Positions 56,977 to 64,000 of a stretch of 64,000 nucleotides of DNA are shown here, piece by piece; positions within the stretch are counted from its first letter, which is position 1, and every line of letters starts with the position of its first letter. A program made the translations under genes and the position numbers. Below the pieces are notes generated by a model. It worked only from the letters and a program-made list of their open reading frames with translations, made no database searches and was not told where the DNA came from. Source of the DNA: Gluconobacter cadivus (GTDB lineage: Bacteria > Pseudomonadota > Alphaproteobacteria > Acetobacterales > Acetobacteraceae); NCBI RefSeq assembly GCF_015244745.1, contig NZ_JABCQI010000002.1, positions 248,001-312,000 on the forward strand, written 5' to 3'.

Positions 56977-57918
56977 TTACTTCTGCCGAACACCCAGATG
57001 CCCAACCTTTCGCGCCTGAGCCAGCGCTTCCTGACGCTCACGCTCGGCATAACGATGGCGCTGCTCTTCCGTCCGCTCGTTGTGGCAATGCGGGCACGAC
57101 ACACCCTGCACGAACAGCGGCGAGGCCTTGTCGTGCGCATTTAGCGGGCGACGACAGGCATGGCAGACATCATGCGTCCCGATCTCCAGCCCATGCTTCA
57201 CCGACACACGCTGGTCGAACACGAAACACTCGCCTTCCCACAGACTCTCTTCCTCGGGCACGGTCTCCAGATATTTCAGAATACCGCCCTTGAGATGATA
57301 GACCTCGTCCACACCCTCCGCCCGCGCAAAGGACGTTGATTTTTCGCAGCGGATACCGCCCGTGCAGAACATGGCAATCTTCGGCAGACGGCCTTCCGCT
57401 TCCAGTTCCTGCCGCCGTTTGCGAAACCATTCCGGGAATTCACGGAAGGATTTCGTCTTCGGGTCTTCCGCGCCTTTGAACGTGCCGATCGCCACTTCAT
57501 AATCGTTGCGCGTATCAATCAGGATCGTATCGGGGTCGGAAATCAGCGCATTCCAGTCTTCCGGCGCCACATACCGCCCCACGCCCTGAAGCGGATCGAT
57601 ATCCGGCTCGCCCATCGTGACGATTTCCTTCTTCAGCCGCACCTTCATGCGGCGGAACGGCAGTTCAGGCGCACGGGAGTCCTTGCTTTCCAGATCCGCA
57701 CAGCCCGGAAGTGCGCGAATATGCGCCATCACGCGCTCGATGCCCTCATCCGTCCCGGCAATTGTGCCGTTGATCCCTTCGCGCGCCAGAAGCAGGATTC
57801 CCCTTATCCCCTCACGCTCGCACAATTCCAGCAACGGCCCGCGCAATGCGGCAGGGTCCACGAACGGCGTGAAATGATACAGCGCGACAATACGGATCGG
57901 CTCGAGACTATCGGACAT
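56977..57918 (-). CDS. trhO: tRNA uridine(34) hydroxylase (rhodanese-like, TrhO/YceA)
   Basis: 313-residue protein with an N-terminal ferredoxin-like domain ([15 protein letters not shown]) and a rhodanese domain with the active cysteine in [15 protein letters not shown]. TrhO makes 5-hydroxyuridine at the wobble base of several tRNAs in an O2-dependent reaction. The C-terminus carries four cysteines in CHACRRPL and CPHCHNER, a likely zinc site. Confidence 0.93.
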   Translation of the reverse strand: MSDSLEPIRIVALYHFTPFVDPAALRGPLLELCEREGIRGILLLAREGINGTIAGTDEGIERVMAHIRALPGCADLESKDSRAPELPFRRMKVRLKKEIVTMGEPDIDPLQGVGRYVAPEDWNALISDPDTILIDTRNDYEVAIGTFKGAEDPKTKSFREFPEWFRKRRQELEAEGRLPKIAMFCTGGIRCEKSTSFARAEGVDEVYHLKGGILKYLETVPEEESLWEGECFVFDQRVSVKHGLEIGTHDVCHACRRPLNAHDKASPLFVQGVSCPHCHNERTEEQRHRYAERERQEALAQARKVGHLGVRQK

Positions 57919-58085
57919 GAGGCAGGCATCCGGCGACCGGGACCGCAGACACAGCCGCGATCGGATGAAAAAGACAGCCCCGGAAATATCAGGGCCAAAG
58001 CCTCGATACCAGCCCGAAAGGCCGCATGGACAGGCTGCTGCCCGGATGGCAGACAGGACATCTCCCGAACGGCCAAAGCAGACCG

Positions 58086-58571
58086 ATGAAGATACCCGAT
58101 GCCCTGCATCAGAGCCTCATACTTCTGAAGACCCATGCCTTTGTGCTCGGGATAAGCCTCTCACTTCTTCTGACGCTGGCCATCGGCCATGCCTGGACGG
58201 CACACAGAGCCTTCAGTCCGGACAGTTTCACCTCCGCAGACGATCCCTCCCTGAAAGCCCGCGTGGAGACCTGTCACATCACCCCGAAATTCATCTCCGT
58301 TTCCGGCTGGGTTCTGTCAGATCTCTGGCCCGGCCCCAAAGCGTCTTTCGTCCTCACGGCCGGAGACGGAGCGCAGGAAGTGTCCATTCCCTACAGGCTT
58401 CAGGAGCGACCTGACATCGCACACGCCACCCATACGGACGGCAATGCGTTTCACAACCGGTACGGCTTCACCGCCATCGCCCGCATCCCTGAGGGACTAA
58501 CCCCAGACGTGCACCTGAACATCATTGCAGGACACACGCTCTACAGGATGTCGCATGTCTGCCGCACTTAA
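58086..58571 (+). CDS. Membrane-anchored protein of unknown function
   Basis: 161 residues with one N-terminal membrane helix (residues 18-38, [19 protein letters not shown]) and a probably periplasmic domain of about 115 residues, containing two cysteines (VETCHITP and SHVCRT) and SVSGWVLSD. Its last 17 bases overlap the next gene, whose ribosome site lies inside it, so the two are very likely co-translated. No family recognised. Confidence 0.65.
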   Translation: MKIPDALHQSLILLKTHAFVLGISLSLLLTLAIGHAWTAHRAFSPDSFTSADDPSLKARVETCHITPKFISVSGWVLSDLWPGPKASFVLTAGDGAQEVSIPYRLQERPDIAHATHTDGNAFHNRYGFTAIARIPEGLTPDVHLNIIAGHTLYRMSHVCRT

Positions 58572-59784
58572 GCGCAACGGCGCCTTCATCGCCTTCCTTC
58601 TGATCGCGACCTTCTGGATCGACACCCATATCAACCGGTCGATCTTCATCGACAACGACATGTTCCGCCATGCCCTCGATCACCGGAGCCTGCTGTCCTT
58701 CCTGCGCATGCGTTACATGACATGGTCCGGCCGGATCGTCATCGAGGCCGCACTGGCGGAAACCATCCCCTATGCGCTCTTTTGGAAACTCCTCATCCCG
58801 TTCTGCACGGTTCTTCTGGCCTATGCCATCTGGTCCTGCACCCTGCGATCGTCCCTGAAACCCGCTTTCGGAATCCCGCTCGTCATGGGGCTCTTCCTGC
58901 TCCTCCCGCACGAGGTCACGGAGGAGTCCGTTTACTGGCTCTCAGGCTTCTACAATTACCTGCTCCCGGTCTCCTTCGCCTTTTTCTCGATCAGCGTGTT
59001 CCTGCGACAGGAGGAGGCTGGAAACATGCTGCGTTTCCTGTCGCTCGCAGCCCTGCCCATCGGCTGCTCGATCGAACAGTCCTCCCTGCTCCTACTGTTC
59101 TGCACAGCCATGTCCACAGCCCTGTCCGCCTTGGGCCGCCGAACGGTTTCTCTTTACAGCGCCCTCTACCTGACGCTCGCCGCCATCCTCTCAGCGATCG
59201 TCCTCGCCGCCCCCGGAAACGGCCGACGCTATGTCGCGGAAATCGGCAACTGGCTGCCGGAATTCCCCCAGTACAGCACCCTTCAGAAACTCTCCCTCGC
59301 CCTCGACCGCATCCACCGCACCAGCATCAGCCCGGACAACCACATCCTGCTCGCAGCCCTCGTGCTGTCCCTCTGCTTTCTGGCGTTCGTCAAACGGAAC
59401 CAGGGCTTTCAGGATATGGCCGCCATGGGCGTGATGCTACTGGGTCTCCTGCTCATGCTTCCCACACAGCTGCTCGGGGCCGTGCGCTGCGACCGGTTCC
59501 TCTATGATCTGAACTGGGTCTCTCTCAACACCTATGTCGCGTTTTTCCTCACGCTGTGCCTGTTCGTCTCGATCCTGTGGTGCGCCCTGTCCCTGAAAAA
59601 CGCCGCCACTCTCCTGTCCTTCCTGACCGGAGGGTTCATCATCACGCTCCTGACGGGCCTGTCCCCCACAATCTACGCTTCCAGCCATCGCATCCTGCTC
59701 GTGCTGGACCTAACGCTGCTCCTCTATACCTGCGGCCTGATCCATACCCTTCTGACGCAGACACGGGTGCGTTTCCTGCGGTAA
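58555..59784 (+). CDS. Polytopic membrane protein, DUF6056-like
   Basis: 409 residues with about ten to eleven hydrophobic helices. A periplasmic-side acidic motif DNDMFRHAL follows the first helix, and EESVYWLSGFYNYLLPVSF recalls the DUF6056/GtrIII-like group of membrane proteins thought to handle lipid-linked sugars. AGGA six bases upstream fixes 58555. The partner at 58086 may be an accessory subunit. Role probably in envelope polysaccharide modification, but this is inference. Confidence 0.65.
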   Translation: MSAALKRNGAFIAFLLIATFWIDTHINRSIFIDNDMFRHALDHRSLLSFLRMRYMTWSGRIVIEAALAETIPYALFWKLLIPFCTVLLAYAIWSCTLRSSLKPAFGIPLVMGLFLLLPHEVTEESVYWLSGFYNYLLPVSFAFFSISVFLRQEEAGNMLRFLSLAALPIGCSIEQSSLLLLFCTAMSTALSALGRRTVSLYSALYLTLAAILSAIVLAAPGNGRRYVAEIGNWLPEFPQYSTLQKLSLALDRIHRTSISPDNHILLAALVLSLCFLAFVKRNQGFQDMAAMGVMLLGLLLMLPTQLLGAVRCDRFLYDLNWVSLNTYVAFFLTLCLFVSILWCALSLKNAATLLSFLTGGFIITLLTGLSPTIYASSHRILLVLDLTLLLYTCGLIHTLLTQTRVRFLR

Positions 59785-59794
59785 AGGATTTCCC

Positions 59795-61135
59795 ATGACC
59801 GAGAGCAGCACTCCCCACACCATTTCCCAAAAGGCCATTCGCGGCCCCTTCCTGACCTTCCATGCCGATCCCTTCACCACCGATCCCATGGACGCCCTGC
59901 ATTACGAGTCCGACGGCCTGATCCTGATCGAAAACGGCCGCATCACCGCTGCCGGTCCCTGGGACAGTCTGCGCGACACAATCCCCACAGGCACACCCAT
60001 CGACCACTACCCCGACATGCTCATTTCCGCCGGCATGATCGACACGCACGTCCATTACCCGCAGCTCCCGGTCATCGCATCCTATGGCGAGCAGCTTCTG
60101 GAATGGCTGGAACACTATGTTTTCCCCGCCGAAGCCCGCTACGCGGATCTGACTTATGCCCGCACTGTCGCGCGGCAGTTCCTGAACGAACTCCTGCGCG
60201 TCGGCACCACGACGGCCGCCGTGTACTGCACCGTCCACCCCCAGTCCGTGGACGCCTTCTTCGAGGAATCCGAACGCCTCAACACCTGCATGATCGCAGG
60301 CAAGGTCCTGATGGACCGTAACGCCCCGGAAAACCTGCGCGATACCGCCCAGAGCGGCTACGACCAGTCCGCGGACCTCATCGCACGCTGGCACAATCGC
60401 GGACGCCAGCTTTACGCCGTCACGCCCCGCTTCGCGCCCACCAGCACCCCCGAACAGCTCGATCTCGCAGGCGCCCTCCTCGCCACGAAACCCGACCTGT
60501 TCATGCAGACGCATCTGCTCGAAAACCGCTCCGAAATCGCCTGGGTCCGCGAACTTTTCCCCGATCGCAACTCCTATCTGAACGTGTACGACAAGGCCGG
60601 TCTCCTGCGCCCCCGCGCCATCCTCGCCCACGCCGTCCATGCCGAAGAAGCCGATTTCCAGCGCTGTCACGACACCGGCTGCTCCATCGCGCACTGTCCC
60701 GGCTCAAACCAGTTCCTCGGCAGCGGATCTTTCCCGCTTTTTGAAGCCCTCAAACCCGAACGCCGCGTGCGCGTCGGCATCGGCAGCGACATCGGCGCCG
60801 GGCCGTCCCTGTCGCTGCTTCAGGTTCTCTCCGACGCCTACAAGGTCGCACAAGGCCTCCAGACCAAACTCCATCCCGCACAGGGGCTCTGGCTCGCCAC
60901 GGCGGGAGGCGCACAGTCCCTCGGCCTTCAGGACAGGATCGGCAGCATCCGGCCCGGCCTCTATGCCGATCTCTGCGTCTTCGATCCCGCCGCCACACCT
61001 CTGGGCCGCATCCGCGCGCAGACAGCCGAAACCCTCGCCGACCGCCTGTTCGCCCTCACCATGCTGGGCGACGACCGCAGCGTCGCCGCCACCTATGTCG
61101 CCGGGGAACTCCGCCACCAGCGCAACGCAACCTGA
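59795..61135 (+). CDS. guaD: Guanine deaminase
   Basis: 446-residue metal-dependent amidohydrolase converting guanine to xanthine. The zinc motif is IDTHVHYPQLPVIASYGEQL, followed by LLEWLEHYVFPAEARYAD, which is specific to guanine deaminases; later ligands lie in QTHLLENRSEI, AHAVHAEEADF and GIGSDIGAGPSLSLL. It starts ten bases after the membrane gene. With the NCS2 permease and hydroxyisourate hydrolase nearby it supports purine breakdown. Confidence 0.95.
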   Translation: MTESSTPHTISQKAIRGPFLTFHADPFTTDPMDALHYESDGLILIENGRITAAGPWDSLRDTIPTGTPIDHYPDMLISAGMIDTHVHYPQLPVIASYGEQLLEWLEHYVFPAEARYADLTYARTVARQFLNELLRVGTTTAAVYCTVHPQSVDAFFEESERLNTCMIAGKVLMDRNAPENLRDTAQSGYDQSADLIARWHNRGRQLYAVTPRFAPTSTPEQLDLAGALLATKPDLFMQTHLLENRSEIAWVRELFPDRNSYLNVYDKAGLLRPRAILAHAVHAEEADFQRCHDTGCSIAHCPGSNQFLGSGSFPLFEALKPERRVRVGIGSDIGAGPSLSLLQVLSDAYKVAQGLQTKLHPAQGLWLATAGGAQSLGLQDRIGSIRPGLYADLCVFDPAATPLGRIRAQTAETLADRLFALTMLGDDRSVAATYVAGELRHQRNAT

Positions 61136-61313
61136 CGCCACAAGCCCACACATTACAGAAGGAGCGATGTCATCTTTTGACACTGAATTTTTTCAAAATC
61201 GCGCGGCCATCTTAATTATTTATCAGTATTTCCACAGTCATACTGACAGCAGTATTTAACCTGCGAGAATACTCCTGGCTCACCCTCGGGCTCGCGACCT
61301 AAAAGCAGGACCC

Positions 61314-62291
61314 ATGCACCGCTTCTCCTCATCCGCACAGGCCGTCCGATCCCTGATGTCCCTGACTGCGGTCCTGTCCCTCAGCACCCTTCTTCCAGAC
61401 CACACCGCCCACGCCGCAGACAGCACAGCAGAGACGCCGCAGGTCACCCTCGGCAATGACGGCAACAGCAAATCCCTGTTCCGCACCCTCTTTGACGGAC
61501 AGCGCGCAATCGGCACCGGTGGCATGACGTCTCTTGAAGGCTCAAGCGGCGGCGGCCTCGCAACCTGGGCCACCATCAGCGGCTATGGCAGCGACAAGAG
61601 CGCAGGCATGGCCTTTCACTACAGCTACGTGAACGTCACCAATTACTGGGACCAGAACGTCGGCGCCTCAATCGGTCTTTTCGACCGCGTTGAGCTTTCC
61701 TACACCCATAATTTCTTTCAGACCCGCGCCACAGGCGCCAAGCTCGGCATTGGCAACGGTTACCAGTTCGATCTCGACGTCGCAGGCGCGAAAGTCCGCC
61801 TTTTCGGCCATGTCGCCGACAATACCCTAATCCCACAAGTCGCCATCGGCGCCATGTACAAACATGATAGCGACAGCCGCATCATTCACATGGTCGGCTC
61901 AAAACACACCGATGGCGCAGACGCCTATCTCGCCGTCACCAAGCTATTTCCAAAAGTTGGCATCCTGATCGACACCACCGTCCGCTTCACCAAGGCCAAC
62001 CAGTGGGGCATCATCGGCTTCGGCGGCGACCTCGACAACAATTACCACGCGCAGTTCGAAGGCTCTCTCGGCTATCTGCCGCCCTTTCTGCCCGGCCTCA
62101 TTGTTGGCGTTGAATACCGCACCAAGCCCCGCAACCAGCGCTTCACCGACGAAAGCAACTGGTTCGACGTCTACACCAGCTATTTCATCAACAAGCACCT
62201 GAACATCACGCTCGCTTACGTGTCGCTTGGCACGATCGCGACGTTTAAAAACCAGACGGGCTTTTATTTTTCCGCTCAGACCGGGTTCTGA
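61314..62291 (+). CDS. DUF3034-type outer-membrane beta-barrel protein
   Basis: 325 residues with a signal peptide ending near AHAADS. The mature part shows the DUF3034 features GVTSLEG-like GGMTSLEGSSGGGLATWA, AGMAFHYSYVNVTNYWDQNV and IGLFDRVELSYTHNF, then alternating beta strands to a C-terminal phenylalanine (FYFSAQTGF), as expected for an outer-membrane barrel. Function is unknown; its place between guaD and a purine permease suggests, but does not prove, a porin for purines. Confidence 0.75.
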   Translation: MHRFSSSAQAVRSLMSLTAVLSLSTLLPDHTAHAADSTAETPQVTLGNDGNSKSLFRTLFDGQRAIGTGGMTSLEGSSGGGLATWATISGYGSDKSAGMAFHYSYVNVTNYWDQNVGASIGLFDRVELSYTHNFFQTRATGAKLGIGNGYQFDLDVAGAKVRLFGHVADNTLIPQVAIGAMYKHDSDSRIIHMVGSKHTDGADAYLAVTKLFPKVGILIDTTVRFTKANQWGIIGFGGDLDNNYHAQFEGSLGYLPPFLPGLIVGVEYRTKPRNQRFTDESNWFDVYTSYFINKHLNITLAYVSLGTIATFKNQTGFYFSAQTGF

Positions 62292-62299
62292 CAAGGCGT

Positions 62300-62412
62300 T
62301 CCGGGCTCTGCCCGGACCCGGCAGGGATCTCGATCCCTGCACCCTGATTACACGAATCGGTGTCCAGAGGCCTCCGGCCTTTGGCGGGTTTCAGGGCAGA
62401 GCCCTGATCCCT
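62300..62412. repeat. Dispersed palindromic element, copy 2, with further hairpins
   Basis: Bases 62300-62349 are the inverted copy of the 21454-21503 element (48 of 50 identical). Beyond it are AGGCC-TCC-GGCCT (62368-62380) and CAGGGC-AGA-GCCCTG (62392-62406), giving a composite of hairpins. It fills the gap between two convergent genes. Confidence 0.85.
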
Positions 62413-63815
62413 CACCCCTCCCGGATACGCTCGTCGATCAAAGACTCACGCGGCACATCCGTCGCATGCGTTGCCTCGTGAATCGTCCGCTTCACATTGA
62501 AAATCAGATGCAGCGAAATCGCCGACAGCGATCCAAGCGTAATCCCGCTTCCAAAGACGATCTTCGCCCACATCGGAAACGTATCGGAGATATGCGGCTG
62601 CGCCGTCGCCAACATACTCAGTCCAATACTGGTCCCCACGATAATGACATTGCTCTGCCGGTTGAAATCCACCCGTGACAGCGTCTGCACACCCACGACC
62701 GCCACGGTCGCAAACATTGCCAGCGCAGCACCACCCAGAACCGGCAGCGGCACCGCAGCCACCAGCGCGCCCAGACGCGGCAGACACCCCAGCAGCATCA
62801 TGATGACCGCCGCCGCCGCCACAACCCAGCGGCTCTTCACCGCCGTCATCCTCACCAGCCCGACATTTTCAGCAAAGCACGTATAGGGAAACGAGTTAAG
62901 CACCCCGCCCAGCATGGTCGCGATGCCATCGGCCCGAAGCGTGCGGGCGATATCTTCGGACGTGATCGGCTTGTCCACGATTTCACCCGTCGCATAGACG
63001 TTGCCGATCGTCTCGATCATGGAAATCGTCATGACGATCACCATCGACAGGATCGAGACCGGATGAAATGTCGGCATCCCGAAATAGAACGGATGCGTGA
63101 TGGACAGGACCGGCGAGGACGACACTTCTCCGAAATTCGCATCGCCCAGTATCCAGGCCACCAGCGTTCCCAGAACCAGTCCGATCAGCACGGCAATCGT
63201 CGCGATAAATCCGCGAAACAGCCGCTGGATCACCAAAATGGACGCCAGCGTCCCCAACCCGTACCAGATGCTCCGCAACGGAACATGATCCTGCATGACG
63301 GACGGACTGGCCCCCGAGACGATATCATTCGCCGCCACCGGCAGCAGCGCCAAACCGATGATGAGAATGATGGACCCCGTCACGACCGGCGGAAAAAACC
63401 GCACCAGCCCGGCGAAATGCCGCGCCATCAGCAACGTCACGAATCCCGCCACGATGACCGAGCCATAAATGGACAGCAGCCCCGGCGTCCCGCCTCCCAC
63501 GGCAGAGCCAATGGCAATCATCGGCCCCACGGCGGTGAACGTCACACCCTGCAACAGCGGCAGCCGAACCCCGACCGGCCCGAACCCTACTGCCTGAAGC
63601 AGCGAGGCAATCCCGCAGGTGAACAGATCCGCATCAATCAGATGGATCAGCGTCTCGCGCGGCAGATGCAGCGCCCCCGCCACAAGGATCGGCACAATAA
63701 CCGCCGCCGAATAGAACGCCAGCACATGCTGCAACCCGTAGGCCCCAAGCCGCCAGACCGGCAGTTTCTCGTCAACGGGATGCAGACCGGTCATCGCGGC
63801 ATTCTCGGCAGTCAT
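62412..63815 (-). CDS. NCS2-family purine (urate/xanthine) permease
   Basis: 467-residue inner-membrane transporter with about 14 hydrophobic helices. The NCS2 motif is LMQGVTFTAVGPMIAIG-like LLQGVTFTAVGPMIAIG, with the TM8 region ISMIETIGNVYATGEI and the TM10 NSFPYTCFAENVGLVRMTAV typical of the UacT/XanQ group. It starts nine bases after the hydroxyisourate hydrolase gene, which points to urate as substrate. Confidence 0.92.
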   Translation of the reverse strand: MTAENAAMTGLHPVDEKLPVWRLGAYGLQHVLAFYSAAVIVPILVAGALHLPRETLIHLIDADLFTCGIASLLQAVGFGPVGVRLPLLQGVTFTAVGPMIAIGSAVGGGTPGLLSIYGSVIVAGFVTLLMARHFAGLVRFFPPVVTGSIILIIGLALLPVAANDIVSGASPSVMQDHVPLRSIWYGLGTLASILVIQRLFRGFIATIAVLIGLVLGTLVAWILGDANFGEVSSSPVLSITHPFYFGMPTFHPVSILSMVIVMTISMIETIGNVYATGEIVDKPITSEDIARTLRADGIATMLGGVLNSFPYTCFAENVGLVRMTAVKSRWVVAAAAVIMMLLGCLPRLGALVAAVPLPVLGGAALAMFATVAVVGVQTLSRVDFNRQSNVIIVGTSIGLSMLATAQPHISDTFPMWAKIVFGSGITLGSLSAISLHLIFNVKRTIHEATHATDVPRESLIDERIREG

Positions 63816-63824
63816 GAAAAGCCC

Positions 63825-64000
63825 TCAGCTTCCGCGATAGGTGGAATATCCGAACGGCGCCGCCAGTAGGGGCACATGCGCATGGGCCTCCGCCGCCAGC
63901 CCGAACACGATCGGCACCACATCCAGAAACGGCGGATCAGACAGAACCTGGCCGCCTTTTCGGAAGTAATCGCCAATCCGGAATTCCAGACAATACGTCC
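63825..64000 (-). CDS. uraH: 5-hydroxyisourate hydrolase, truncated by window edge
   Basis: The last 57 residues of a transthyretin-like protein, ending in the diagnostic YRGS. Visible parts are TYCLEFRIGDYF, FLDVVPIVFGLA, and HAHVPLLAAPFGYSTYRGS, which carries active-site residues of the family. It hydrolyses 5-hydroxyisourate to OHCU after urate oxidation. The N-terminus lies beyond the window. Confidence 0.93.
   Translation of the reverse strand, partial: TYCLEFRIGDYFRKGGQVLSDPPFLDVVPIVFGLAAEAHAHVPLLAAPFGYSTYRGS

Noticed and set aside
61167-61259. 30-codon frame after guaD (MSSFDTEFF...)
   Set aside because: GGAG is only two bases from ATG and there is no signal or family; kept as unproven.

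Overview
The window looks like a chromosomal segment of an acetic acid bacterium (Alphaproteobacteria, Acetobacteraceae), most likely Gluconobacter. It carries the two-gene PQQ-dependent polyol dehydrogenase sldB-sldA, a long-chain mannitol/sorbose-type polyol reductase, a short-chain protein that closely matches the known Gluconobacter xylitol dehydrogenase, a Zymomonas-like levansucrase and a Hint-domain surface-type protein. Base composition is high in GC in the genes, with AT-rich patches only in a few promoters. No insertion sequence, prophage or CRISPR array was seen, so this is mostly core genome.

Layout. 1-4.9 kb: end of dinB, an MFS transporter, a LOG-family protein, free-methionine sulfoxide reductase and the mannitol dehydrogenase-family gene. 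5-9.2 kb (minus): murA, dcd, an EamA transporter, a small protein and a glycosyltransferase. 9.4-13.3 kb (minus): sldA, sldB and an uncharacterised lipoprotein. 13.4-16.8 kb: dnaK-dnaJ behind a heat-shock-type promoter. 16.9-22.3 kb: a divergent shikimate dehydrogenase-like gene, an nsrR/hmp nitric-oxide detoxification pair sharing a perfect palindrome, azoR and an HxlR regulator, dapB and xylitol dehydrogenase. 22.6-28.8 kb: metK, trmB, the complete electron-transfer-flavoprotein branch (ETF-QO, etfB, etfA) and a signal peptidase. 28.9-31.8 kb: tRNA-Pro, levansucrase, a candidate small RNA and hemH.

31.9-41.7 kb: small membrane and secreted proteins, peptidoglycan-recycling genes anmK-murQ overlapping asd, a 2OG-Fe(II) oxygenase, an esterase, sucA, tRNA-Lys and arfB. 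42-48.9 kb: a TonB-dependent receptor, a small lipoprotein gene broken by a stop codon, a cyclophilin, coaD and gyrA. 49-52.3 kb: a 1024-residue protein with two long internal repeats and a Hint domain. 52.3-58 kb: ssb/uvrA divergent pair, a lower-GC SpoU methyltransferase and trhO. 58-64 kb: an uncharacterised membrane pair and a purine-catabolism set (guanine deaminase, NCS2 purine permease, hydroxyisourate hydrolase) with a DUF3034-type outer-membrane protein.

Physiologically the set fits periplasmic incomplete oxidation: SldAB oxidises polyols in the periplasm, while cytoplasmic NAD(P)-dependent polyol enzymes interconvert the ketoses with polyols. Points that need a second look are trmB without a normal start codon, a promoter-to-terminator unit between hemH and levansucrase, a 48/50-identical dispersed palindromic element at two convergent gene ends, a three-helix-junction terminator, the Hint repeat protein, and several small genes shorter than usual annotation cut-offs. 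All database-dependent statements are from memory of the families; nothing was searched.
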